This document shows, piece by piece, positions 33,202 through 41,033 of a stretch of 64,000 nt of DNA. This stretch comes from Clostridium_I sp047718555 (GTDB taxonomy: Bacteria; Bacillota; Clostridia; Clostridiales; Clostridiaceae): NCBI RefSeq assembly GCF_047718555.1, contig NZ_JBDNRK010000009.1:47721-111720 (forward strand). The letters are read 5' to 3'. The notes beneath the pieces are model-generated. The model saw only the letters and a list, made by a program, of their open reading frames with translations. It was not told the origin of the DNA and made no database searches. Position 1 is the stretch's first letter, and each line of letters opens with the position of its first letter. The position numbers were made by a program, and so were the translations under genes.

Positions 33202-34122
33202 TTAATTTTCTTTATTTTCAATTACCTTTATTATATTATATAATGTTCTATTTACAGGGGTATCCACTTTGTATTTATTTCCAAGTTCACATACCGTACC
33301 TGCAAATATATCTACTTCTGTTTTCCTTCCGCTTTCAATATCCTGAAGCATTGAAGTCCTGCTATTTGGATTCATATTATATAATACTTCATACCACTTT
33401 TTAATATCATCATTATTTAAATTTACACCTGTTTTCTCAGATAATTTTACTACTTCCATCATTGCTGAATCCATAAGATTTCTTGCTTCAGTATTGCTTT
33501 GAAAAACACCATATTTAGCCTTTAATACTGCTGAACATTGATTTATACTAACATTAATCATAAATTTCCACCATAGAGCGTGAAGCATATCTTCCGGAAT
33601 TACATAAGGTATCCCAGCCTTTTCAAAAAGCTCTTTTACTGCCACAACTCTTTGTGAATAATTAGTATTATTTTTTTCACCAAAGGTTATATTTCCATAG
33701 CTGGAGAAATTAATATTATTTCCATCACGATTAGCATCAATTGCCACACATAGTGAATATAATATTTTGTCCATGCCAAAGGTGCTGCCAATTATCTCTT
33801 CACTGGTAATTCCATTTAATAATGATAGAATAATAGTATTTTCACCCACATGGTTTTTAATATCTTCTATAGCCTTATGTAACTGATTTGACTTTACAGT
33901 TATTATAATCAAATCTGCTGGTTGGCACTTCTCTTCTGGGGTTACATATTGAAAATTGTATTTTTTACCATTAATAAAAAATCCATCTTCTCTATATCTT
34001 TTTACCCTTTCACCACCTGCTATAATTTTTACAGCCTCAGGATCCATGTCATATAGCTTGCTGCCATAAGCGCAGCCAATAGCTCCTAATCCTATCAATG
34101 ATATGTTTTTTATTTTCCCCAT
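33202..34122 (-). CDS. panE: 2-dehydropantoate 2-reductase family protein
   Basis: The protein has 306 residues, with GGGAGG before the ATG. The N-terminal Rossmann motif is GLGAIGCAYG (11-20). Downstream it shows LIIITVKSNQLHKAI, ILSLLNGITSEEII and the C-terminal domain block LHALWWKFMINVSINQCSAVLKAKYG, with the family catalytic lysine. It would reduce ketopantoate to pantoate with NADPH for CoA synthesis. Clostridial genomes often have several ApbA/PanE paralogues, so the substrate may differ; no other pan genes lie nearby. It lies 33 bp below murB and may share its transcript. Confidence 0.88.
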   Translation of the reverse strand: MGKIKNISLIGLGAIGCAYGSKLYDMDPEAVKIIAGGERVKRYREDGFFINGKKYNFQYVTPEEKCQPADLIIITVKSNQLHKAIEDIKNHVGENTIILSLLNGITSEEIIGSTFGMDKILYSLCVAIDANRDGNNINFSSYGNITFGEKNNTNYSQRVVAVKELFEKAGIPYVIPEDMLHALWWKFMINVSINQCSAVLKAKYGVFQSNTEARNLMDSAMMEVVKLSEKTGVNLNNDDIKKWYEVLYNMNPNSRTSMLQDIESGRKTEVDIFAGTVCELGNKYKVDTPVNRTLYNIIKVIENKEN

Positions 34123-34155
34123 GATACAACCTCCCAGCCTATTAATTGCAAAAAT

Positions 34156-35088
34156 TTAATTGTTTTTTTCATCTTCCTCTTCCCCAATTATTCTTACTTC
34201 CGGGTGAAGTTCTACATTAAATTTTTCTTTAACAGTATTCTGTACTATTTCTATTAAATCAAGTATATCTCTTGCCTTAGCATTACCTTTATTTATTATG
34301 AACCCAGAATGCTTCACTGATACTTCAGCATCTCCTACTGATTTTCCTTTTAACCCACTATCCTGAATGAGTTTTCCTGCAAAATACCCAGTTGGTCTTT
34401 TAAAGGTACTTCCCGCAGATGGATACTCCAAAGGCTGCTTTTCTCTTCTTCTTTGCATAAGTTCATCTATTCTATTTTTAATTTTTTCATAATCACCTTT
34501 TTTAAGCTGAAATGTAACTTCTAAAACTACATAATTATTTTTTAATATAGCACTCATTCTATATTGAAGTTCCAACTGTTCTTTATTAAGTCGTAAAAAA
34601 TTTCCATGTCCATCCAATACTAATGAACTTTCTACAACCATAGACATTTCTCCATCATAAGCACCTGCATTCATAGCCAAAGCCCCACCTATGCTTCCTG
34701 GAATTCCGCAGGCGAATTCTAGTCCAGTAAGACTTGCATCTCTAGCCACTCTACTTGTTTCTGCTATAGTAGCGCCCCCTTGGGCATTTATTTTTTCACC
34801 ATCCACAGTAATTTTATCTAATTTTGTAAGTTTGATTACGACGCCCCTAATACCACCATCTTTGACTAATAAATTGGACCCATTGCCTATTATATAAAAA
34901 GGAACCTTATAATCCTTACATAATTTTATTATATTAATTATTTCATTATAATCAATAGGGGTAACAAGTACATCTACAGGACCGCCTACTTTAAATGAAG
35001 TATGTTCTTTCATTTTAGCATTAAGTTCTATGTTTTTTTCATCTATTATCCTTCGTAGTTTAATCAAAAAATCATTAAAATGCTTCAT
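34156..35088 (-). CDS. murB: UDP-N-acetylenolpyruvoylglucosamine reductase
   Basis: The protein has 310 residues from MKHFNDFLIKLRRI; GAGGAGA precedes it, and the ATG five codons upstream overlaps that site. It belongs to the shorter type IIa MurB: HTSFKVGGPVDVLVTP, YIIGNGSNLLVKDGGIRGVVI for FAD binding, GLEFACGIPGSIGGALAMNAGAYDGEM, and the catalytic YPSAGSTFKRP with serine as proton donor. It makes UDP-MurNAc with NADPH and FAD in the cytosol, the second committed step to peptidoglycan. It is adjacent to panE; uvrC ends 158 bp upstream. Confidence 0.97.
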   Translation of the reverse strand: MKHFNDFLIKLRRIIDEKNIELNAKMKEHTSFKVGGPVDVLVTPIDYNEIINIIKLCKDYKVPFYIIGNGSNLLVKDGGIRGVVIKLTKLDKITVDGEKINAQGGATIAETSRVARDASLTGLEFACGIPGSIGGALAMNAGAYDGEMSMVVESSLVLDGHGNFLRLNKEQLELQYRMSAILKNNYVVLEVTFQLKKGDYEKIKNRIDELMQRRREKQPLEYPSAGSTFKRPTGYFAGKLIQDSGLKGKSVGDAEVSVKHSGFIINKGNAKARDILDLIEIVQNTVKEKFNVELHPEVRIIGEEEDEKNN

Positions 35089-35246
35089 ATTGAATCTCCT
35101 CAAAAATATTCATATAAAGATTAGTATAATCTATACTTCCATTGTAATCAAGAATAAAATCTTTAAATTTGCATTATTTTCTAAACAATTTATTATTTAA
35201 TTTAACTTAAAATTATACTTTTTTAGACCTTTTACGATGATTTCAA

Positions 35247-37112
35247 CTATTTTGATTTATTAAAATAGTCTAATATGCTATTTGCTGCCTTCGTGTCAAT
35301 TGAGTCAGTACCTACTAGCTCCTTATAAGAAGCCTTCTTTATATTGTCAATACTGCCAAATTTTTTTAGAAGTTCCTTTCTCCTCTTGGCTCCTATGTTT
35401 GGTATATCCTCTAATATTGAATGAAGAATCCTTTTATCTCTAAGACTTCTATGGTAGCTTATAGCAAATCTGTGGACTTCATCTTGTATCCTTGTGATAA
35501 AATGCATTACATTAGAGCTTTTCTTTAAGTATAATTCTTCATTATTATATATGATTCCTCTTGTATTGTGTTTATCATCCTTAACCATACCACAAACAGG
35601 TATATCAATATTTAAATTTCTTAAAACCTCTAAAGCTATATTGATTTGTCCAAGTCCACCATCCATAAGTATAAGATCAGGAAAAACACAAAATTTACCT
35701 GCACTTAATGCTAAATTTTTCTCTTCTATAGCTTTAACTTCATCCAAGCCTCTTTTAAATCTTCTGGTAAGAATTTCTCTCATACTATCATAATCATTGG
35801 CACCCTTAACTGTTTTAATTTTAAATCGTCTATAGTCACTATTTTTTGCTTTTCCATTTTCAAACACTATCATGGAACCAACAGAATCAACTCCTTGAAT
35901 ATTAGAAATATCATAAGCTTCAATTCTATGAGGTAAGTCTTCAAGATTTAATATATGCGCTAAGTCCTTTAAAATTTCTTTATGTAGTGCTTTATCCTGC
36001 ATTATCTTTAACTTGAATTGATCTAGAGTAGCAGTAGCATTTTTCTTTACCATCTCCAGCAGATTCTTTTTATCACCTTTTTGTGGAATTCTAAGTTCTA
36101 CCTTTGATCCCCTTTTCATAGTAAGCCACTGTTCTAACAATTCTGTTTCCAATATTTCTGGTACATATATAGTTTTGGGTACAAAAGCCGTTCCACCATA
36201 GAACTCTTTAATAAACTGTGAAACAATTACCGCCTTATTTTCACCAGAGGTATTTTCAAGCATAAAATGCTCTCTCCCGACTATTTTCCCATTTCTTATA
36301 AAAAATATATTTACACAGCTGTCCTTTTCATCACTGTCCAGATTTATGAAATCCTCATTTTCAAAACTTCCTGTCATTATTTTTTGTTTTTCCCTTATTT
36401 TCTCTAGAGCAGCAATCTTATCTCTTAAAGCAGCTGCTTTCTCAAATTCCAGTTCTTCTGAAGCCTTCTCCATATCAACTTTAAGTTGCCTGACCACTAT
36501 GCTATCCTTACCATTTAAAATATTAATAATCTCTCCTACAGTTTTACCGTAGTCTTCTTTATTTATAAATCCTGCACAAGGAGCAGTGCACAAATTTATA
36601 TGATAATTTAGACAAGGTCTTGTGATATCACCATTCTCCTTTATGACTCTTTTGCAGGTTCTTATGGGAAATATCTTTTTTATAAGTTCCATAGTTTCGT
36701 ATACTGCTGAAACATCTACATAGGGTCCAAAATATTTTGATCCATCCTTTGCAATAATCCTTGTTACAAATATTCTTGGAAAATCTTCATTGGTAGTTAT
36801 TTTTATAAATGGATAGTGCTTATCATCCTTAAGTAAAATATTATATCTTGGCTTGTATTTCTTTATAAGATTACATTCCAAAATCAAAGCTTCTATTTCA
36901 GAGTCTGTAACAATATATTCAAATTCAGCTATATTTTTTACCATAGCCTTTACTTTTTCAGAATGATTTTTTGAACTTTGAAAATACTGTCTAACTCTAT
37001 TTTTTAGAATTTTAGCCTTTCCTACGTATATAACTTCACCTAAAGAGTTTTTCATGAGATAAACTCCTGGTTTATCAGGCAAAAGCTTTAACTGATAACT
37101 GAAATCAAACAT
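35247..37112 (-). CDS. uvrC: Excinuclease ABC subunit C
   Basis: The protein has 621 residues, with AGGGGG before the ATG. N-terminal GIY-YIG nuclease: PGVYLMKNSLGEVIYVGKAKILKNRVRQYF. A central Cys cluster (CKRV...CLNYHINLCTAPC) follows, then a UVR motif (KASEELEFEKAAALRDKIAAL) that contacts UvrB. The RNase H-like C-terminal nuclease has IEAYDISNIQGVDSVGSMIVF and LILMDGGLGQINIA. The end carries helix-hairpin-helix units (LEDIPNIGAKRRKELLKKFGSIDNIKKA). It makes the two incisions in nucleotide excision repair. uvrA and uvrB lie about 4-9 kb upstream on the same strand, separated by wall genes. The ydjM-like gene stop is 11 bp upstream. Confidence 0.98.
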   Translation of the reverse strand: MFDFSYQLKLLPDKPGVYLMKNSLGEVIYVGKAKILKNRVRQYFQSSKNHSEKVKAMVKNIAEFEYIVTDSEIEALILECNLIKKYKPRYNILLKDDKHYPFIKITTNEDFPRIFVTRIIAKDGSKYFGPYVDVSAVYETMELIKKIFPIRTCKRVIKENGDITRPCLNYHINLCTAPCAGFINKEDYGKTVGEIINILNGKDSIVVRQLKVDMEKASEELEFEKAAALRDKIAALEKIREKQKIMTGSFENEDFINLDSDEKDSCVNIFFIRNGKIVGREHFMLENTSGENKAVIVSQFIKEFYGGTAFVPKTIYVPEILETELLEQWLTMKRGSKVELRIPQKGDKKNLLEMVKKNATATLDQFKLKIMQDKALHKEILKDLAHILNLEDLPHRIEAYDISNIQGVDSVGSMIVFENGKAKNSDYRRFKIKTVKGANDYDSMREILTRRFKRGLDEVKAIEEKNLALSAGKFCVFPDLILMDGGLGQINIALEVLRNLNIDIPVCGMVKDDKHNTRGIIYNNEELYLKKSSNVMHFITRIQDEVHRFAISYHRSLRDKRILHSILEDIPNIGAKRRKELLKKFGSIDNIKKASYKELVGTDSIDTKAANSILDYFNKSK

Positions 37113-37123
37113 TGGTTTACCCC

Positions 37124-37735
37124 CTATTTTAGTTTCAAAAGCATTGGTAACCTATAAACTATATATAAAACTGAAATAATAATTATAAAGTCTTCAATAA
37201 ACTTTCCATTACTTGAACCAACTCTAAATGTAAAGGGAAATTTTATATTTTTATTCTTTAAAGGATAAAACAGAGGAACACCTCTGTTAGTAAACATATC
37301 ACCTATAATATGACTGCTATATCCTACAATAAAATAATACACTAAATATATATTATTGTATCTTGAACTCATATAATTTGCTATAAATGCTAATATTATC
37401 ATACCTAAAATGCTATGTGTAAATCCTGTCCTATGAGATGAAAATGCAACAATAACCAGTACTATTCCAGTCACCGTAAGTTCAGGTATATTTATATAAA
37501 ATGTATTGAACATTATCAATGCCAGTCCTATACTTCCATATACAATTATTTTTACTAATTTACTTTTTACTGGCAATATATATCTATTAAATATGCTCTT
37601 AGGATGATCTATATCTGGCAAAAGCGCGGAAATAATTACAACCACTATAGCCATTATACTTAGTTTGCCAGGTATCTCACTGCTCAATGCAATTCCCACA
37701 GCTGCTCCCACTCCTGCATGAGTCTTTCCCGTCAT
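37124..37735 (-). CDS. YdjM-type membrane-bound metal-dependent hydrolase
   Basis: The protein has 203 residues, with AAAGGAGA before the ATG. It opens MTGKTHAGVGAAVGIAL, the THxxxG motif of the YdjM/DUF457 family, with further conserved residues in LLPDIDHPKSIFNRY, HRTGFTHSILGMI and YSSHIIGDMFTNRGVPLFYPL. The His and Asp residues look metal-binding. There are about five hydrophobic segments. Family members are multi-pass membrane proteins of unclear substrate; in enterobacteria some are LexA-regulated. It lies 11 bp ahead of uvrC, so a link to DNA damage is suggestive but unproven. Confidence 0.9.
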   Translation of the reverse strand: MTGKTHAGVGAAVGIALSSEIPGKLSIMAIVVVIISALLPDIDHPKSIFNRYILPVKSKLVKIIVYGSIGLALIMFNTFYINIPELTVTGIVLVIVAFSSHRTGFTHSILGMIILAFIANYMSSRYNNIYLVYYFIVGYSSHIIGDMFTNRGVPLFYPLKNKNIKFPFTFRVGSSNGKFIEDFIIIISVLYIVYRLPMLLKLK

Positions 37736-37820
37736 GTATTTCTCCTTTGTTTAAGCACCATAAGTAAATAACGGTTAAATAATGCTAGTTAGTTATTTAA
37801 GGATGCCCTATGTTATTTAT

Positions 37821-39275
37821 CTATTTTAAAAGTGATGTCTTTATAACTCCAGCTGCTATTTTAGCCGCCTGAATACCACCCTGACCTCCATCTTCAACTA
37901 TTACAGCTACTGCAATCTTAGGATTTTCCATTGGAGCAAAGCCAATAAACCATGAATGTGGGTTTGCATTACTTCCCTCATCTTGATGATCTGCTGTACC
38001 AGTTTTTCCACAAACATTTAGTCCACTTATATCTGCATTCACCCCTGTACCATCTGTTACAACACCTCTCATAAACTCCTTCATAGTGGCTGCTACTTGC
38101 GGCGTAGTAATAGTTCCTATACTTTCAGGATTATAGGTCATTATAGTGTTCCCTGTGCTGGATATAACAGAATTGACAAGATGTGGTTTCATCATTACTC
38201 CATTATTTGCTATAGTACTTGCTATTAGTGCCATCTGCATTGGAGTAGCAAGATCTTGACTCTGACCTATAGCACTTTGTGCAATGTTTCCCTGTTCATT
38301 AGAAGCATAGGTAGGAAATCTACTTTTATCTATAACAATACCATCACTAGGTATATCCTTATTGAAATAAAAATCTTCTGCAGTCTTTTTTAATTTATTA
38401 TTACCTAAATTTAAACCTAAAGTTCCAAATACCTGATTACTGGAATGTACATAGGCATCTTTGAAACTTATGTTTCCTAATACTTCTCCGTCAAAATTAC
38501 TAAGTACATACTTTGAATTAAATCTAAGTCCTCCAGTATCATTAAATGTTTGATTCATAACACCATTAATATTTTCCAATGCACTTATAGCAGTAACTGT
38601 CTTAAAGGTAGATCCAGGCGGATATAGACCAGATACAGCTCTATTTAACAGTGGTCTATTTTTATCACTATTTATTGATTTCCACTCCTTTGTCAATGCA
38701 CTATCGTTTGGATCAAAGGAGGGTGCTGATACCATAGCCAATATTTCGCCTGTTTTAGGATTAAGTGCTACCACTGCACCTCTTTTACCGCTATTTTCCA
38801 GCAAATTATAAGCCTGTTTTTGCACATTGCTGTCCAAGGTGGTTATAAGATCATCGCCCTTTTTATCTTCTGGTTTCATTGAACCTTTATTAGCTATAAG
38901 CTCCTGTAAGTACTGACTAATACTTAAATCATTAGCACCCATAAGATACTGATCATATTTGGCCTCAAGACCAGTTATACCATAGTTTGGATTAACATAA
39001 CCTAATACATGTGCAAATACAGCCCCACCAGTATATTCCCTATTTTGAGTTAAAGTATTGACTCTTGAACTTTTTGTAAGGGCAACTTTATTTCTATCAT
39101 AGATAGTTCCTCTCAGAACTTCATTTCTCTTAGCCCAAAGTCTTTTATTATCCGTATTATTAACAATTTTAGGAGCCACATATATTTCAAAGTAAGCAAC
39201 ATATGATATAACAACTACAAACAATAATAGAAAAACAAACAATACTTTCTTTATTCCAATTGAAATATCATTCAC
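37821..39275 (-). CDS. Class B penicillin-binding protein (transpeptidase)
   Basis: The protein has 484 residues: one N-terminal membrane segment (VLFVFLLLFVVVISYVAYFEIYVA), a short linker domain, then the transpeptidase. The active site has S-x-x-K in YPPGSTFKTVTAI, S-x-N in VHSSNQVFG and K-T-G in CGKTGTADHQ. No glycosyltransferase domain is present. It cross-links peptidoglycan on the outer face of the membrane. Its ATG lies 8 bp inside the ftsW/rodA-type gene (39268), so the two are translationally coupled. This arrangement resembles the actinobacterial PbpA-RodA pair and typical clostridial loci, with a FHA gene upstream. Confidence 0.95.
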   Translation of the reverse strand: MNDISIGIKKVLFVFLLLFVVVISYVAYFEIYVAPKIVNNTDNKRLWAKRNEVLRGTIYDRNKVALTKSSRVNTLTQNREYTGGAVFAHVLGYVNPNYGITGLEAKYDQYLMGANDLSISQYLQELIANKGSMKPEDKKGDDLITTLDSNVQKQAYNLLENSGKRGAVVALNPKTGEILAMVSAPSFDPNDSALTKEWKSINSDKNRPLLNRAVSGLYPPGSTFKTVTAISALENINGVMNQTFNDTGGLRFNSKYVLSNFDGEVLGNISFKDAYVHSSNQVFGTLGLNLGNNKLKKTAEDFYFNKDIPSDGIVIDKSRFPTYASNEQGNIAQSAIGQSQDLATPMQMALIASTIANNGVMMKPHLVNSVISSTGNTIMTYNPESIGTITTPQVAATMKEFMRGVVTDGTGVNADISGLNVCGKTGTADHQDEGSNANPHSWFIGFAPMENPKIAVAVIVEDGGQGGIQAAKIAAGVIKTSLLK

Positions 39276-40482
39276 TTCTATCTCCTCCTTCAGAAATCTT
39301 TTGCAGTATTCCCAGTGCCATAAAGGTGATAATCATAGAAGTTCCTCCATAGCTTACTAAAGGCAGCGTAATACCGGTAAGTGGAATCATATTCGTAACT
39401 CCTCCCACTATTACTAATACCTGAGCTCCTATCATTGCACTATACCCTACAGCTAAAAGCCTTGAAAATTTATCTTCTGTAAATAAGGCTGCCCTCATAC
39501 ATCTATAAAAGAGCAAAAAGTATAAAATCATTATGGCAAATCCCATAAGTACTCCCATTTCTTCACTTATGGAGGCAAATATAAAATCTGAATCATTTAT
39601 AGGAACAAAGCCTGGATATCCAAGTCCCAAACCGGTTCCAAATAATCCACCCCAAGCTATTGAGTACATTGATTGTACGACCTGATAGCTTTGATCTGTT
39701 TTATATGGCCAAGGATTTTGCCATATCATAACTCTAAGTCTGACATGTCCAAACAGTTTATAACTTATAAAAGCCCCCACTACAAATAACAGCAAGCAAA
39801 TTATTACATACTTTAATTTAGCGGTACAAATATACAGCATAGTTACAGACATAGCGAAGAATATAAGAGCTGAACCAAGATCCTTTTGCAGTACCATAAA
39901 GCCAAGTGAAACCATAACTACAAATGCTGGTTCAATAAGTTGTTTAAAATTCTTATACTTACTAAAAGCTGATGCTAAATAGGCAATTAAAAATAATTTA
40001 GCAAACTCCGATGGTTGAAAACTAAATCCGTGAAAATGAACCCAGTTCTGTGAACCATTCACATCAGCTGCTCCTATAAAAGTAGGCATAGATATAAATA
40101 TCAGTGTTAAAACAAGATATACATATCTGAATTTTACGTATTTTTTTAGTTCTGGTAATAGCACTACTATTAAAATAAAGCATACTATACCTATTACAAA
40201 AAATATAATTTGCTTTATGGCATCCGTAGGTTTTAATCTATATATCATTACCATACCTATACTAGAAAGTATACAGGCAAAGATAAGAACATATTTATCA
40301 CCATCTGGAAAAAACTTTCTTACTATAAAATTGGCATAACCCATAAGTACGCATATAACTGCGCCTATGATTATGGCTGATTTATCAAAAGGAGTTTTTA
40401 TTAAAAACAAATTAAAAAAACTTACTATACAAAAAAGATATGTGACTCTAAGTAATCTTTTTTCTTCTTTTATACTATCCAT
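39268..40482 (-). CDS. FtsW/RodA/SpoVE family glycosyltransferase
   Basis: The protein has 404 residues and about ten hydrophobic segments. SEDS signature regions are present: QNWVHFHGFSFQPSEFAKLFLIAYLAS, FIFASISEEMGVLMGFAIM and LTGITLPLVSYGGTSMIITFMALGIL. SEDS proteins polymerise lipid II and work with a dedicated class B PBP, here encoded by the overlapping downstream gene. Whether this pair serves elongation, division or spore cortex cannot be told from sequence. It lies 7 bp below the FHA gene. Confidence 0.95.
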   Translation of the reverse strand: MDSIKEEKRLLRVTYLFCIVSFFNLFLIKTPFDKSAIIIGAVICVLMGYANFIVRKFFPDGDKYVLIFACILSSIGMVMIYRLKPTDAIKQIIFFVIGIVCFILIVVLLPELKKYVKFRYVYLVLTLIFISMPTFIGAADVNGSQNWVHFHGFSFQPSEFAKLFLIAYLASAFSKYKNFKQLIEPAFVVMVSLGFMVLQKDLGSALIFFAMSVTMLYICTAKLKYVIICLLLFVVGAFISYKLFGHVRLRVMIWQNPWPYKTDQSYQVVQSMYSIAWGGLFGTGLGLGYPGFVPINDSDFIFASISEEMGVLMGFAIMILYFLLFYRCMRAALFTEDKFSRLLAVGYSAMIGAQVLVIVGGVTNMIPLTGITLPLVSYGGTSMIITFMALGILQKISEGGDRSE

Positions 40483-40489
40483 AACTCAC

Positions 40490-40966
40490 CTATCCTATTA
40501 CCTTAAATACAATAGTTCCTATTTCTATTCTATCTCCTGAACGAATATATACTTTTTCATATACCTTTTCTCCATTTATTTTTGTACCATTAGTACTTTT
40601 CAAATCTTCCAATATGTAATTATTATTTTTTAGGTAAATTCTAGCATGATGTCCCGAAATATACTCTTCTGAAAGAACAACTGTATTATCCTCTTTTCTT
40701 CCAATGGTGACTTCCCTATTTATTGGTATTACTGAACCCTTTCTCATCATATTGCTCATTCCGCCATCTATAACTTCTAATCCAAAGGTCTTTTTACTTT
40801 TTACCTGCTTCTTATCACCATTTTTCATATCCTTATACATTATCCTGAGTGCAAAAGCAATTATTAAGTATATTATTGCAATAATTATTATTTTAAAAAT
40901 TAAACTTAATTTACTAAGACCTGAGCTGTCTAATAATGCTCCTAAGTATAAATTATTTAGTAACAA
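40490..40966 (-). CDS. FHA-domain membrane protein
   Basis: The protein has 158 residues if started at the TTG at 40964-40966, chosen because AAGGTG lies 6 bases upstream; the ATG at 41017 has no such site. One hydrophobic segment (LSLIFKIIIIAIIYLIIAFAL) near the N-terminus anchors it. The FHA domain occupies the last 90 residues: VTIGRKEDNTVVLSEEYISGHHARIYLKNNNYILEDLKSTNGTKINGEKV has the phosphothreonine-binding R, S, H and N residues. It should recruit a Thr-phosphorylated partner to the SEDS/PBP pair downstream, by analogy with actinobacterial fhaB-rodA-pbpA clusters; no kinase gene is in the window. Confidence 0.88.
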   Translation of the reverse strand: MLLNNLYLGALLDSSGLSKLSLIFKIIIIAIIYLIIAFALRIMYKDMKNGDKKQVKSKKTFGLEVIDGGMSNMMRKGSVIPINREVTIGRKEDNTVVLSEEYISGHHARIYLKNNNYILEDLKSTNGTKINGEKVYEKVYIRSGDRIEIGTIVFKVIG

Positions 40967-41033
40967 ACACTTCACCTTCTTGCAGTTGTAATATAAAGGA
41001 CCAGCATAATTATTCATGCTAGTCCTAGTACAA

